From the NCBI RefSeq assembly GCF_017876545.1, contig NZ_JAGIOD010000002.1, positions 1,054,001 to 1,118,000 on the forward strand: a stretch of 64,000 bases of DNA. Reading direction: 5' to 3'. The position numbers were made by a program, and so were the translations under genes. The DNA comes from Brachybacterium sacelli (lineage in GTDB: Bacteria; Actinomycetota; Actinomycetes; Actinomycetales; Dermabacteraceae). Positions 1 through 9,001 of this stretch are shown one piece after another. Numbering within the stretch: the stretch's first letter is position 1; the number at the start of each line of letters is the position of its first letter. A model generated the notes under the pieces. The model saw only the letters and a list, made by a program, of their open reading frames with translations. It was not told where the DNA came from and searched no databases.

Positions 1-414
1 AGAAGTAGCGGTGATGGTGGTGTCGTGCCCGCGCATGAGGGCATGGATGATGGCGGCGTCGTCCGTCATGACCGGCTCGCCGGCGCTGACCACCGGCCAG
101 TGCAGCTCGGTGCGGCGATGTCGCACCTCAGCGATGAGCAGTGCGGTCACGACGCCGTCGATGGTCTCCCCGGCGCGCAGGGACTCCCGCAGCATCCGCG
201 CGGGAGCATCCGCCAAGTGCAGCGTGACCGTCACCAGGGGCCCGGTCATCGCGCAGTCAACGGCCTCGTCGGCACTGGTGTCCGAGCCGCTGAATCGCTT
301 TCGCGCGGACGCCTCCCAGTAGGCGATGTCCTCGACAACCTCGACGAGAGACTCGGTGCTATGCAGCTCCTGAGTGATGGCATCGAGAACGTCGGCTCGG
401 ATCGAAAGGTCCAT
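1..414 (-). CDS. Hypothetical protein, C-terminus cut by the window edge
   Basis: An open frame runs from an ATG at 412-414 to the window edge without a stop, giving 138 residues. A GGAG sequence lies six bases upstream of the ATG. The protein begins MDLSIRADVLDAITQEL and is rich in short acidic and Thr/Ala segments, with no membrane segment or signal peptide. I do not recognise a family. It is divergent from the GntR-type gene across about 100 bp that carries operator-like repeats, so that regulator probably controls it. It is likely cargo or a maintenance gene of the integrated element. Confidence 0.6.
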   Translation of the reverse strand, partial: MDLSIRADVLDAITQELHSTESLVEVVEDIAYWEASARKRFSGSDTSADEAVDCAMTGPLVTVTLHLADAPARMLRESLRAGETIDGVVTALLIAEVRHRRTELHWPVVSAGEPVMTDDAAIIHALMRGHDTTITATS

Positions 415-457
415 GATCACTCCATTTGTCGATGGCAGCCTGCTAAAGTGAGAAGCG

Positions 458-511
458 CTGCAATACTCGCTGAGCATTGCAGTGACCGCCACCGTAGCAG
501 TACTCAGTGAG
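458..511. promoter_or_regulatory. Operator-like repeats between the hypothetical gene and the GntR-type gene
   Basis: The motif TACTC-nn-TGAG occurs at 464-474 (TACTCGCTGAG) and again at 501-511 (TACTCAGTGAG), 37 bp apart. The first copy is embedded in a longer inverted repeat: CTGCAATACTC at 458-468 against GAGCATTGCAG at 472-482, 10 of 11 positions pairing across a 3-base spacer. The second copy overlaps the ribosome binding site of the regulator gene. This fits an autoregulated divergent promoter. Binding is inferred only from the repeats. Confidence 0.45.
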
Positions 512-518
512 GATTGAA

Positions 519-836
519 ATGGGTAAGCGCGAGATCATCTTCGACACCCTCCGCTCGCGCATCGCCGCAGAACACGAGCCGGACGCACACCTGGGCTCCT
601 TGCAGGCCATCTGCAAGGAGTTCGGCGTGTCTACTGGGACTGCCGTCGCGGCCATGGCCGACCTCCAGGCTGCGGGGTACGTCTACAGCACTCAGCGCGG
701 CGGGTACTTCATGGCGCAGACACTCCCAAGTGCAAAACCTGCTGACGAGCAGCGCGCTGTTGTCGCGGCGCTACGTGATGAAGCGCGGCGACTCCAAGAG
801 ATGGCCGACCGTCTCGACCGTACGCTACAGATGTGA
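519..836 (+). CDS. Small GntR-family winged-helix regulator without effector domain
   Basis: The 105-residue protein is almost only a GntR-type winged helix (about residues 1-70). It has a recognition helix in ICKEFGVSTGTAVAAMADL and a wing around YVYSTQRGGYF. A short charged, probably coiled-coil tail (EQRAVVAALRDEARRLQEMADRL) follows instead of the usual ligand-binding domain. The ATG at 519 is chosen over a GTG at 507 because GAGG at 509-512 is correctly spaced. Stand-alone GntR proteins of this kind regulate transfer or copy number in actinobacterial integrative elements; KorSA of pSAM2 is the known example. That role is inferred from context. Operator-like repeats lie immediately upstream. 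Confidence 0.75.
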   Translation: MGKREIIFDTLRSRIAAEHEPDAHLGSLQAICKEFGVSTGTAVAAMADLQAAGYVYSTQRGGYFMAQTLPSAKPADEQRAVVAALRDEARRLQEMADRLDRTLQM

Positions 837-900
837 TGTCATATCAGCATGCGTTCGTGGGGAGAATGGGCCGCTGACCAGGCCCCCAGTGGTGCTTTGC

Positions 901-919
901 GGTACGCAGCGGGTACGCA
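901..919. repeat. Direct repeat GGTACGCA x2, possible integrase arm sites
   Basis: GGTACGCA occurs at 901-908 and 912-919, one helical turn apart, about 100 bp inside the tRNA fragment. Phased short direct repeats next to an attachment core are typical arm-type sites for tyrosine integrases. The rest of 837-1020 holds no gene I can support. Confidence 0.35.
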
Positions 920-1020
920 ACAGGTCCATAGACAGCCTGCTTGGAGTGAGGTGGGCCAACGCAACCAACGCCGTCTACCAGGGCCTTCGTACAGCAGGGC
1001 AGGTAGAGGGACTGAGCTCG

Positions 1021-1069
1021 TCTGCCTCCGGAGCAGAAGGTCGTAGGTTCGAATCCTGTCGCGGGCACC
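1021..1069 (+). other. Orphan 3' half of tRNA-Arg(CCG), probable attachment site
   Basis: A five-pair anticodon stem TCTGC/GCAGA encloses the loop CTCCGGA, giving anticodon CCG. A five-base variable region, a T-arm with loop TTCGAAT, the 3' acceptor strand CGCGGGC, discriminator A and CC follow in proper register. The 5' half is missing: the bases where the acceptor strand GCCCGCG and D-arm should lie (about 994-1020) do not pair. A tRNA that is intact only from the anticodon stem to its 3' end is the classic direct-repeat half left by integration into a tRNA gene. Confidence 0.65.
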
Positions 1070-1073
1070 GGAT

Positions 1074-1114
1074 ACACCCCGGTCGACGGTCCTGGAGACC
1101 ATCGGCCGGGGTGT
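1074..1114 (+). terminator. Hairpin after the tRNA-Arg fragment
   Basis: ACACCCCGG at 1074-1082 pairs perfectly with CCGGGGTGT at 1106-1114, and an inner GGTC/GACC pair extends the stem. It sits directly after the tRNA 3' end and before the 3' end of the convergent otsAB gene, so it could serve both. There is no long T tract. Confidence 0.5.
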
Positions 1115-1138
1115 TCTCGTCAGGGCGAGGCGCCCTCC

Positions 1139-3427
1139 TCAGCTCTCCCGGCGCAGCTCCGCCAGTCTCGCCAGGACCGCGACGACCTCGTCGGTGCCGG
1201 CCACACGGTGGCTGGCGGCCGTGTCACCGTCGCCGACCTTGATCCCCATGTCCGCCTGCTCGAGTCGGCCGAAGACGGTCTCGTCGGTGACGTCATCGCC
1301 CAGGTACAGCCAGGCGTCGGCCGCGCTGGCCCGGGCGAGGGTCTCGATCGCCGCGCCCTTGGAGGTGTGCACCACCGAGAACTCGACGACCTCCTTGCCC
1401 GGCGTCACCGTCACCTCGGGCAGCGTGACCGCGTACTCGAGCGCGGACTCCGTCGCGTTGTGCGAGCCGCGTCCGCGCGCGTTACGGGTGTGCAGCACCG
1501 CGGCCGACGGCTTGAGCTCGACCTCGACACCGGGATGGGCCCGGGCGATCCGCCGCAGGTTCTCGGTGATCGAGGCGAGCAGCTCGTCCTTCTCAGGGGT
1601 CATCGACAGCGCCGCCGAGTCGAGCACCTCGGCCTGCATCCACGGCGGGAGCGCCCCGACCTCGGCGCCGTGGGAGCCCACCAGGACCACCGAGCTGGGC
1701 ATCCGGGCGTGCGAATCCAGATCTCCCAGCGCTCGGCCGGAGATCAGGGCGACCGCCACCCCGGGCATCTCGGAGAGCTCGCGCAGGGTGGCCAGGGCGG
1801 TCGGATCGGGCGCCACGGCGTCACGGTCGGCGACGATCGGTGCGAGCACCCCGTCGAAGTCCGTGGCGATCAGGATCCGCGGGGTCCGCGCGAACGTGCG
1901 CAGTGAGGCGTCGAGGTCCTCCGGGGCCGTGATGTCCTCGCCGCTGAGCCGCACCGTCGGCTTGGGGCCCCGATCGGGAGCCCCCGAGTGCTCGAGGCGC
2001 TGCAGGAAATCGTGGGCCCAGGCCTGGACGTCGTTCTCCATCACCTGATGGCGCAAGGACCGCATCGCCTCCTCCTGCTCCTCGTCGGTCAGCGCCAGCG
2101 CGCGGAGGATCGCGGCCTTGAGCTCGTCGATGTCGTGCGGATTGACCATCACCGCGGCCCGCAGCTCGTCGGCCGCGCCGGCGAACTCGCTGAGCACGAG
2201 CACCCCGCGCAGATCGGGCCGGGAGGCCACGTATTCCTTCGCCACCAGGTTCATGCCGTCGCGCAACGCCGTCACGAGCACCACGTCGGCCGCCATGAAC
2301 AGCGCGGTCATGTCCCGCCGGTCGAAGGAGCGGTGCTGGTAGGAGACGGCAGCACGCCCGATGGAGGAGTGGTCGCCGTTGATCCGGCCGACGATCAGCT
2401 CGACCTCGTCACGCAGCTGTTGGTATGCCTCGACCCGTTCCCGGGACGGCGTGGCGACCTGGATCATGACGGTCTCCCGGGGGTCGATCGACCCGTCGCC
2501 GAGCAGCTCCCCCCAGGCCTTGAGGCGGTGGCGGATGCCCTTGGTGTAGTCGAGCCGGTCCACACCGAGGACGACATGCTGCGGATTCCCGAGATCGCGG
2601 CGCAGCTGCATGGCGCGTTCGCGCAGCTCGGGCTCCTCGGTGAGGGCGGAGACCGCGGTCGAGTCGATGGAGATCGGGAAGGTCTGGGCGACCACCTCGC
2701 GGACCGGGGCCGCTCCCAGGCCGGGCACGGAGATCGTCTGTCCGTCGACGTGGTAGCCCAGCAGCTTGCGCACCGCGGCCAGGAAGTTCTGCGCGTCGCT
2801 CTCGCGCTGGAAGCCGACGAGGTCCGCTCCCAGCAGTCCGCGCAGGATCTGATTGCGCTTGGGCAGCTGGGAGAACAGCTCGACGGAGGGGAAGGGGATG
2901 TGGTTGAAGAAGCCGATGCGCACATCGGCCCGGTCCTCCCGGATCATCCGCGGGACCAGCTGCAGCTGGTAGTCGTGCACCCAGATGGTGCCGCCCTCGC
3001 TCGCGGTCGGGGCGGCGGTGCGGGCGAACCGGCGGTTGGCGGTCACGTACGAGTCCCACCAGGTGCGGTGGAACACCGGGGCGACGATGACGTCGTGGTA
3101 GAGCGGCCACAGCGTGGCGTTGGAGTAGCCCTCGTAGTAGCGCTCGATCTCCTCCTGGTCGAGCCGGACCGGGTACAGGCTCATCCCGTCGGCCTCGAAG
3201 GGGGCGGGTTGCTGGCCGGGGGTGCCGGCCCATCCGACCCAGGCCCCGGAGTCGACGGTGCGCATCACCGACTCCATGGCGGTGACGAGACCGCCGGGGC
3301 TGGTGACCCACTCGGTCGCGCCGTCGGGAAGGGTACGGGAGTCCACCGGCAGCCGGTTCGCCACCACGACCAGGTCGTGACCGGGGCGGGCGGGATCGTC
3401 GACGGGATGGGAGACGGAAGAGGGCAC
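1139..3427 (-). CDS. otsAB: Bifunctional trehalose-6-phosphate synthase / trehalose-phosphatase
   Basis: This 762-residue protein fuses both steps of trehalose synthesis from UDP-glucose and glucose-6-phosphate. The N-terminal half (about residues 15-480) is a GT20 synthase: VVANRLPV, the GGLVTA and GWAG motifs, and the C-terminal nucleotide-sugar region [11 protein letters not shown]. The C-terminal part (about 505-760) is a HAD phosphatase with the nucleophile motif TDFDG near residue 521 and GDDVTDE near 712. Separate OtsA and OtsB are the usual bacterial arrangement. The GTG start at 3425-3427 follows AAGGAG; the frame stays open 24 codons further upstream without a better site. It is divergent from lysA. 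Trehalose would serve as osmolyte and carbon store. Confidence 0.9.
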   Translation of the reverse strand: MPSSVSHPVDDPARPGHDLVVVANRLPVDSRTLPDGATEWVTSPGGLVTAMESVMRTVDSGAWVGWAGTPGQQPAPFEADGMSLYPVRLDQEEIERYYEGYSNATLWPLYHDVIVAPVFHRTWWDSYVTANRRFARTAAPTASEGGTIWVHDYQLQLVPRMIREDRADVRIGFFNHIPFPSVELFSQLPKRNQILRGLLGADLVGFQRESDAQNFLAAVRKLLGYHVDGQTISVPGLGAAPVREVVAQTFPISIDSTAVSALTEEPELRERAMQLRRDLGNPQHVVLGVDRLDYTKGIRHRLKAWGELLGDGSIDPRETVMIQVATPSRERVEAYQQLRDEVELIVGRINGDHSSIGRAAVSYQHRSFDRRDMTALFMAADVVLVTALRDGMNLVAKEYVASRPDLRGVLVLSEFAGAADELRAAVMVNPHDIDELKAAILRALALTDEEQEEAMRSLRHQVMENDVQAWAHDFLQRLEHSGAPDRGPKPTVRLSGEDITAPEDLDASLRTFARTPRILIATDFDGVLAPIVADRDAVAPDPTALATLRELSEMPGVAVALISGRALGDLDSHARMPSSVVLVGSHGAEVGALPPWMQAEVLDSAALSMTPEKDELLASITENLRRIARAHPGVEVELKPSAAVLHTRNARGRGSHNATESALEYAVTLPEVTVTPGKEVVEFSVVHTSKGAAIETLARASAADAWLYLGDDVTDETVFGRLEQADMGIKVGDGDTAASHRVAGTDEVVAVLARLAELRRES

Positions 3428-3774
3428 GAGAACTCCTTGACGACGGTCGTGCGGGGCGACGGACGGGAGCGGCGCTCGAGCCGGGCGGACCCGCGCCACG
3501 GCTCCCGTGACTGTTCCCCAGGACGGCCCAGACTACCAAGTGCGATCGGTCACTCCCTGGGTGTCGGCGGTCCACGACCTGCCCCCACCAGCGCGTCTGA
3601 CCTGTGGTGATGACGGCCGACCGCTCGGCAGGACGCGCGAGGCCCGGCCGCGGAGCGGACACCGCTGTGTCCCCGGTGCGCCGCCGTCTAGGGTCATGGG
3701 GCGTCGGCGCGCCCCACCCTCTCCGGGCGGTCGTCCTCGCGCCCTTCCCGCCGTACCCCACCCCAGGAGCAGAC
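3428..3774. other. Divergent intergenic region otsAB / lysA
   Basis: This 347-bp region has no gene I can support; the open frames crossing it show no family signature. TAGGGT at 3689-3694 is a possible -10 for lysA, about 80 bp before its start. I cannot assign the otsAB promoter. Confidence 0.3.
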
Positions 3775-5187
3775 ATGCGCGCCCATGAGGCCGGAGCCCT
3801 TCACGGCAACGACGCCGCCCCGACCTGGCTCCCGTATCCCGCCGACGTCAACATGTTGATACCCGGCCTGTGGTCCTCGACCACGCGTCGCGACGCCGAC
3901 GGCGCGGTCGAGATCGGCGGTGTGGGGGTCCACCGCCTCGCGCAGGAGGTCGGCACCCCTGCCTTCGTGCTGGACGAGGACGACTTCCGCGCTCGCGCCC
4001 GGTCCTTCCGCGACGCCTTCGCCGAGGCGTTCCGTCCCCATGCCGGGGCGGACGTGTATTACGCCGGCAAGGCGTTCCTGTGCGGTGCGGTCGCGCGCTG
4101 GGTGGACGAGGACGGACTGGGCCTGGACGTGTGCACCGGAGGGGAGCTCGCCGTGGCGCTGCGCGCCGGCTTCCCGCCCGAGCGGATCGCCCTGCACGGC
4201 AACAACAAGTCCGACGCCGAGATTCGCCGCGCCCTCACCGCCGGGGTCGGCCGCCTGGTGATCGATTCCCTCGAGGAGATCGACCAGGTCGAGTCCCTCG
4301 CCGCTGAGCTCGGCGTGACCGCCTCCGTGATGCTGCGCGTGACCACCGGCGTCGAGGCGCACACCCACGAATTCATCGCGACCGCGCACGAGGATCAGAA
4401 ATTCGGGCTCTCCCTCTCCGGCGACGTCGCTCTCGAGGGGGTGCGACGGGTCCTCGCGGCCCCGCACCTGGACCTGGCGGGACTGCACTCCCACATCGGT
4501 TCGCAGATCTTCGACACCGGCGGCTTCGAGGTCGCGGCCCGCCGTGTGCTCGACCTGGTCGCCCAGGTCAGGGACGAGCTCGGCCACAGGATCGAGCAGC
4601 TCGACCTGGGCGGCGGCTTCGGCGTCATGTACAACACCCAGCACACCCCGGCGACGCCCGAGGCCCTCGCCAGCGGTATCGCCGCCATCGTCGAGAAGCA
4701 GTGCCACGAGCTCGAGCTCGAGGTCCCGCACGTCTCCTTCGAGCCCGGCCGCGCGATCGCGGGCCCCTCGACGCAGACCCTGTACTCCGTCGGCTCCGTC
4801 AAGGACGTGCGGCTGGGCGGCCCCCATCACCGCGTCTACGTCTCGGTGGACGGCGGCATGAGCGACAACATCCGCACCGCCCTGTACGACGCGGACTACT
4901 CGTGCCTGCTGACCGGCCGGGTCTCCGACGCCGCTCCCGAGGTGGTGCGCGTGGTCGGCAAGCACTGCGAGAGCGGGGACATCGTGGTCAAGGACGAGTA
5001 CCTGCCCGCCGACGTCCGGCGCGGGGACCTCGTCTCCGTGCCCGTCACCGGGGCCTACTGCTACTCGCTGGCCTCCAACTACAACCACGTCCCGCGCCCT
5101 CCGGTGGTCTCGGTCAAGGACGGCGAGATCCGCACCCTGATCCGCCGGGAGACGGAGGAGGACCTGCTGGGCCTGGACCTGGGGTGA
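3775..5187 (+). CDS. lysA: Diaminopimelate decarboxylase
   Basis: LysA decarboxylates meso-diaminopimelate to L-lysine, the last step of lysine synthesis. The 470-residue protein is a fold-III PLP enzyme. The PLP lysine is K99 in YYAGKAF, the glycine-rich phosphate site is LDLGGGFG, and the C-terminal substrate motifs CESGDI and GAYCYSLASNYN are present. The ATG at 3775 follows AGGAG with five bases spacing; the frame is open further upstream but those residues are not LysA-like. It heads the lysA-hom-thrC-thrB set, an arrangement shared with M. tuberculosis. Confidence 0.93.
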   Translation: MRAHEAGALHGNDAAPTWLPYPADVNMLIPGLWSSTTRRDADGAVEIGGVGVHRLAQEVGTPAFVLDEDDFRARARSFRDAFAEAFRPHAGADVYYAGKAFLCGAVARWVDEDGLGLDVCTGGELAVALRAGFPPERIALHGNNKSDAEIRRALTAGVGRLVIDSLEEIDQVESLAAELGVTASVMLRVTTGVEAHTHEFIATAHEDQKFGLSLSGDVALEGVRRVLAAPHLDLAGLHSHIGSQIFDTGGFEVAARRVLDLVAQVRDELGHRIEQLDLGGGFGVMYNTQHTPATPEALASGIAAIVEKQCHELELEVPHVSFEPGRAIAGPSTQTLYSVGSVKDVRLGGPHHRVYVSVDGGMSDNIRTALYDADYSCLLTGRVSDAAPEVVRVVGKHCESGDIVVKDEYLPADVRRGDLVSVPVTGAYCYSLASNYNHVPRPPVVSVKDGEIRTLIRRETEEDLLGLDLG

Positions 5188-5359
5188 GAGCGCCGCGGGC
5201 GCCGAGTACGCCCGGTGCCCGCGGCGAGGTCCTCTCGGACCCGCCGCTCACCCTCGTCGCAAACGTTCATGGACGGTCACGGACGGGACCTGCCCTCGGA
5301 TACAGTGCGAGGGCCCGACCTGCCATCCCGTCGGACCGTGTGGAAGGACCATCTCGCAC

Positions 5360-6709
5360 ATGTCACTGACCTCTCCCGGCACCCCGCCGCCCCCGCAGCC
5401 CCCGGCGCTGCGTGTCGCCGTCCTCGGGGCCGGCACCGTCGGCACCGAGGTGCTGCGCCTCATCGCCCAGCAGCGTGGGGACCTCGCCCACCGCATCGGC
5501 GCCGACCTCGAGGTGGTCGGCATCGCGGTGCGGGACCTGACCCGGGACCGCGGTGAGCACGCCGGCGCCGAGCTGCTCACCGAGGACGCCTCGGAGCTGG
5601 TGCGGACGGCGGATCTCGTCATCGAGGTGATGGGCGGGATCGAACCGGCCCGCTCCCTGCTGCTGGACGCCATGGCGCACGGCGCGAGCGTCGTCACCGC
5701 GAACAAGGCCCTGCTCGCGCAGGACGGCGCCTCCCTGTACGAGGCCGCCGACATCCACGGCGTGGACCTCTACTTCGAGGCCGCGGTCGCCGGCGCGATC
5801 CCGCTGGTCAGGCCCGTGCGGGAGTCGCTCGCCGGAGATCGCATCCAGCGGGTCCTGGGAATCGTCAACGGCACCACCAACTACGTCCTCGATGCCATGA
5901 CCCGCACCGGGGCGAGCTTCGACGCGGCCCTGGCCTCGGCGCAGGAGCTCGGTTTCGCCGAGGCCGATCCCACGGCCGATGTGCAGGGGCACGACGCCGC
6001 GGCGAAGGCCTCGATCCTGGCCTCCCTCGCGTTCCATTCACGGGTGCGGCTCTCGGACGTGCACTGCGAGGGAATCACCGAGGTCTCCCCGCTGGACATC
6101 GCCGCCGCTGCTCGCATGGGCCGCACCATCAAGCTGCTCTCGATCGTCGAGCGCGTCCAGGACGATCTGGGGGAGCGGATCTCCGCCCGCGTCTATCCGG
6201 CGCTGCTGCCCGACGAGCATCCGCTGGCCTCCGTCTCCGAGGCCTACAACGCCGTCTTCATCGAGGCCGACGCCGCCGGCTCGCTGATGTTCTACGGGCA
6301 GGGCGCCGGCGGAGCACCGACGGCCTCCGCGATCCTCGGCGACGTGGTCTCAGCCGCTCGTCAGCGCGTGCGCGGCGGCGTCGGGCCGCGCGAGTCGCGA
6401 TACGCGGAGCTGGAGCAGGTTCCGCTGGACGACCTGCGCAACGCCTTCTACGTCTCGCTCACGGTCCAGGACCGTCCCGGCGTGCTCGCCGAGATCGCCG
6501 GCACCCTCTCGGGGAACGGGATCTCCATCTCGACGATCCACCAGGAGCTGCTCGAGAAGCCCGAGGGAGAGGGCGAGCAGGCCCTCGCCCACATCGGGAT
6601 CAGCACGCACCGGGCGCTGGAGTCGGCGATGACCGCCTCGCTGGACCTGTTCTCCTCGACCTCCACGGTGCTCAGCATCGATTCCGTCCTGCGCATCGAA
6701 GGAGTCTGA
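5360..6709 (+). CDS. hom: Homoserine dehydrogenase
   Basis: Hom reduces aspartate semialdehyde to homoserine, the branch point to threonine and methionine. The 449-residue protein has an N-terminal NAD(P)-binding motif [13 protein letters not shown] (about 20-32), the catalytic region with ANKALLA, and a C-terminal ACT domain from about residue 370 ([11 protein letters not shown]). The ACT domain implies allosteric control by threonine, as known for this long form. A possible -10 TACAGT lies at 5301-5306. Only four bases separate it from thrC, so the two are cotranscribed. Confidence 0.93.
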   Translation: MSLTSPGTPPPPQPPALRVAVLGAGTVGTEVLRLIAQQRGDLAHRIGADLEVVGIAVRDLTRDRGEHAGAELLTEDASELVRTADLVIEVMGGIEPARSLLLDAMAHGASVVTANKALLAQDGASLYEAADIHGVDLYFEAAVAGAIPLVRPVRESLAGDRIQRVLGIVNGTTNYVLDAMTRTGASFDAALASAQELGFAEADPTADVQGHDAAAKASILASLAFHSRVRLSDVHCEGITEVSPLDIAAAARMGRTIKLLSIVERVQDDLGERISARVYPALLPDEHPLASVSEAYNAVFIEADAAGSLMFYGQGAGGAPTASAILGDVVSAARQRVRGGVGPRESRYAELEQVPLDDLRNAFYVSLTVQDRPGVLAEIAGTLSGNGISISTIHQELLEKPEGEGEQALAHIGISTHRALESAMTASLDLFSSTSTVLSIDSVLRIEGV

Positions 6710-6713
6710 AACC

Positions 6714-7772
6714 ATGGCACACCAGTGGCGCGGCGTCCTCGCCGAGTACCGCGAGCAGCTGCCCTTCGCCGAGGGCGACACCCTGCTCAGCCTCGGGGAG
6801 GGCGGGACCCCGCTCGTCCCCGCCCCCGCCCTGTCCGCGCGCGTCGGAGCCGAGGTCCACGTCAAGGTCGAGGGCCAGAACCCGACCGGCTCCTTCAAGG
6901 ACCGCGGCATGGTCTCGGCCATGTCGCGTGCCCTGAACGACGGGGCCACCGCGGTGGTCTGCGCCTCGACGGGCAACACCAGCGCCTCGGCCGCCGCCTA
7001 TGCGACCGCCGCCGGACTGACCTGCGCGGTCCTGCTGCCGCAGGGCAAGATCGCCGCCGGAAAGCTCGCTCAGGCCGTCGTCCACGGCGCCCAGCTGATC
7101 CAGGTCGAGGGGAACTTCGACGACTGCCTCGAGATCGCCCGCAAGCTCGACGCCGAGCACCCGGTCGAGCTGGTGAACTCGCTGAACCCCTACCGCCTGC
7201 AGGGCCAGAAGACCGCGGCCTTCGAGGTGAGCGACGCCCTGGGCAGGGCCCCGGACATCCACGTCCTGCCCGTCGGCAACGCCGGCAACATCTCTGCCTA
7301 CTGGATGGGCTACCGCGAGTACCACGAGGCGGGACTGACCGATTCGCTGCCGGCCATGTGGGGGTTCCAGGCCGCCGGCGCCGCGCCCTTCGTCGCCGGC
7401 CACCCGATCAGCGATCCCGAGACGGTCGCGACCGCGATCCGCATCGGTGCCCCGGCCTCCTGGAGCCTCGCCGTCGAAGCCCGCGACGGCTCCGGCGGTC
7501 TCATCGATGCCGTGTCCGACCAGCAGATCCTCGATGCCCAGCGGCTGCTCGCCGCCGAGGTCGGCGTCTTCGTCGAGCCCGCCTCCGCCGCCGGGGTGGC
7601 CGGCCTCCTGCAGCAGTCCGAGCGCGGGCAGGTCCCGGCCGGGGCCACCATCGCGGTCACGGTGACCGGCAACGGGCTCAAGGACATCGACACCGCCCTG
7701 TCCCAGCGCGACCTCACGCCCACCGTGATCCCGATCGACATCGCCGCCGCCGCGGAGGTCATCGGCCTGTGA
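6714..7772 (+). CDS. thrC: Threonine synthase
   Basis: ThrC converts O-phosphohomoserine to threonine. The 352-residue protein is a fold-II PLP enzyme with the PLP lysine K62 in [11 protein letters not shown], the glycine-rich phosphate loop [12 protein letters not shown] and the substrate-binding [14 protein letters not shown] segment. The length fits the short, plant-unlike class of actinobacteria. Its TGA overlaps the GTG of thrB in a GTGA, so translation is coupled to the kinase that makes its substrate. Confidence 0.93.
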   Translation: MAHQWRGVLAEYREQLPFAEGDTLLSLGEGGTPLVPAPALSARVGAEVHVKVEGQNPTGSFKDRGMVSAMSRALNDGATAVVCASTGNTSASAAAYATAAGLTCAVLLPQGKIAAGKLAQAVVHGAQLIQVEGNFDDCLEIARKLDAEHPVELVNSLNPYRLQGQKTAAFEVSDALGRAPDIHVLPVGNAGNISAYWMGYREYHEAGLTDSLPAMWGFQAAGAAPFVAGHPISDPETVATAIRIGAPASWSLAVEARDGSGGLIDAVSDQQILDAQRLLAAEVGVFVEPASAAGVAGLLQQSERGQVPAGATIAVTVTGNGLKDIDTALSQRDLTPTVIPIDIAAAAEVIGL

Positions 7773-8683
7773 GGATCCAGCACACGCACGTCTCCGTGCG
7801 GGTCCCGGCGACCTCCGCGAACCTCGGGCCCGGTTTCGACACGCTCGGGCTCGCGCTCGAGCTGTGCGACGACCTCGAGCTCGAGGCCACCACCGGCGGC
7901 GTCGAGGTGCTCGCCGAGGGAGAGGGCGCCGAGACGGTGCCGGCGGGGGAGGAGCACCTGGTGGTGCGCGCCCTGCGCCGCGGACTCGACCACGCCGGCG
8001 CGCCCCAGGTGGGGGTGCGCCTGCGCACCGTGAATCGGATCCCGCACGGCCGGGGGCTCGGCTCGAGCGCAGCCGCGACGGTCGCCGGTCTGCTGCTCGC
8101 CCGTGGCCTGCTCTCCGAGCCGGGGGCGCTCGACGACGCCGACGTGCTGCAGCTGGCGTGCGAGTTCGAGGGTCACCCCGACAACGCCGCTCCCGCCCTG
8201 CTGGGCGGAGTGGTGCTGTCCTGGATGAACGCGGGCCGGGCCCGTGCGGTGCCGCTCGCCCATGCCCCCGCGGTGCTCGATCCGCTGGTGCTGCTGCCCT
8301 CGAGCACCCTGTCCACCGACCGCGCCCGGGGACTGCTGCCGAGCGAGGTCCCGCATGCCGACGCCGTGTTCAACGCTTCCCGCGCCGGGTTGCTGGTGCA
8401 TGCACTCTCCGCGGATCCCGAGCTGCTGATGGAGGCCACCGAGGATCGGCTGCACCAGGACCACCGCGCACCGGGCATGCCGCAGAGCGTGGAGCTGATG
8501 CGGGTGCTGCGCCAGGAGGGGCATGCCGCGGTGATCTCGGGAGCCGGCCCCTCCGTGCTCGTGCTCGCGGGACGGCGGGCGGAGGTGGCACCGCTCGTGC
8601 GCCGCGTGGTCGCCGACCCCGCGACGTGGCGGATCGCGCAGGTGGCGCTGCGGGAGTCCGGCAGTGCCCCTGTGGTAGGTTGA
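7769..8683 (+). CDS. thrB: Homoserine kinase
   Basis: ThrB phosphorylates homoserine. The 304-residue GHMP-family kinase shows the N-terminal [18 protein letters not shown] segment, the ATP loop [12 protein letters not shown], the [13 protein letters not shown] motif, and the C-terminal [12 protein letters not shown] motif. The GTG at 7769 is fixed by the GTGA overlap with thrC and by homology beginning at once after it. The gene ends the hom-thrC-thrB operon. Confidence 0.92.
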   Translation: MRIQHTHVSVRVPATSANLGPGFDTLGLALELCDDLELEATTGGVEVLAEGEGAETVPAGEEHLVVRALRRGLDHAGAPQVGVRLRTVNRIPHGRGLGSSAAATVAGLLLARGLLSEPGALDDADVLQLACEFEGHPDNAAPALLGGVVLSWMNAGRARAVPLAHAPAVLDPLVLLPSSTLSTDRARGLLPSEVPHADAVFNASRAGLLVHALSADPELLMEATEDRLHQDHRAPGMPQSVELMRVLRQEGHAAVISGAGPSVLVLAGRRAEVAPLVRRVVADPATWRIAQVALRESGSAPVVG

Positions 8684-9001
8684 GCATGCGTCCAGGCGGC
8701 ATCGTCCGATGGCGAGCACTGCAGCAGTTCGTGCGTGCAGTGTTCCGTGTCCCGATGCATCTCCCTGATCAGCGTCCCGCATGACCCTGCGCTCCGCGCA
8801 CGTCGTGCCGAGCAGGCCCGTGCAGAGACGCCGACGCACCCCGAAGCACACCAGCAGGTCGACCACCGGTGCCCTGCACCGTGTCGACACCTCTGCTCGG
8901 ACGAGCCGTTGTTGCACCTGGACCTTCGTCCCCTTGCCCCGCAGCGGCACCCCAGACCAGAACTGAATCGGCAACGACCGGTTCGACAGGAAGGAACCCG
9001 G
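8684..9001 (+). promoter_or_regulatory. Long leader region of rho
   Basis: 318 bp separate thrB and rho. I find no convincing gene in it; the open frame running into rho is cysteine- and arginine-rich and family-less. TAGGTT at about 8676-8681, inside the thrB 3' end, could be a -10. Long leaders ahead of rho are used for autoregulation by Rho in other bacteria, so this stretch may be an untranslated control region. That role is inference. Confidence 0.35.

Larger units (their letters stand above)
1..1069. mobile_element. Right end of a tRNA-integrated element (partial, continues left of the window)
   Basis: The region ends in an orphan 3' half of a tRNA-Arg(CCG) gene, the usual scar of a tyrosine-integrase element inserted in a tRNA. 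Its only genes are a hypothetical protein and a stand-alone GntR-type regulator, both typical small-element cargo, and their codons use A/T at third positions more than the housekeeping genes downstream. An 8-bp direct repeat near 901-919 could be integrase arm sites. The integrase, and the intact tRNA expected at the other end, would lie left of position 1. The element interpretation is inference; the tRNA fragment itself is visible. Confidence 0.55.

Noticed and set aside
990..1020. A complete tRNA including 990-1020 as its 5' half
   Set aside because: The bases there cannot pair with the acceptor strand CGCGGGC and no D-arm forms.
839..1102. Minus-strand open frame containing ARDRIRTYDLLLRRQ
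   Set aside because: This peptide is the well-known false translation of the antisense of a tRNA; it simply reflects the tRNA-Arg 3' half at 1021-1069.
1988..3610. 540-residue plus-strand open frame
   Set aside because: It lies antisense to otsAB, which has clear GT20/HAD motifs; the plus frame is His/Gly/Asp-rich without any known motif.
5250..5290. AACGTTCATGG resembling a LacI operator half before hom
   Set aside because: Only one half-site fits; it lacks the symmetric second half seen at 14467 and 14612.
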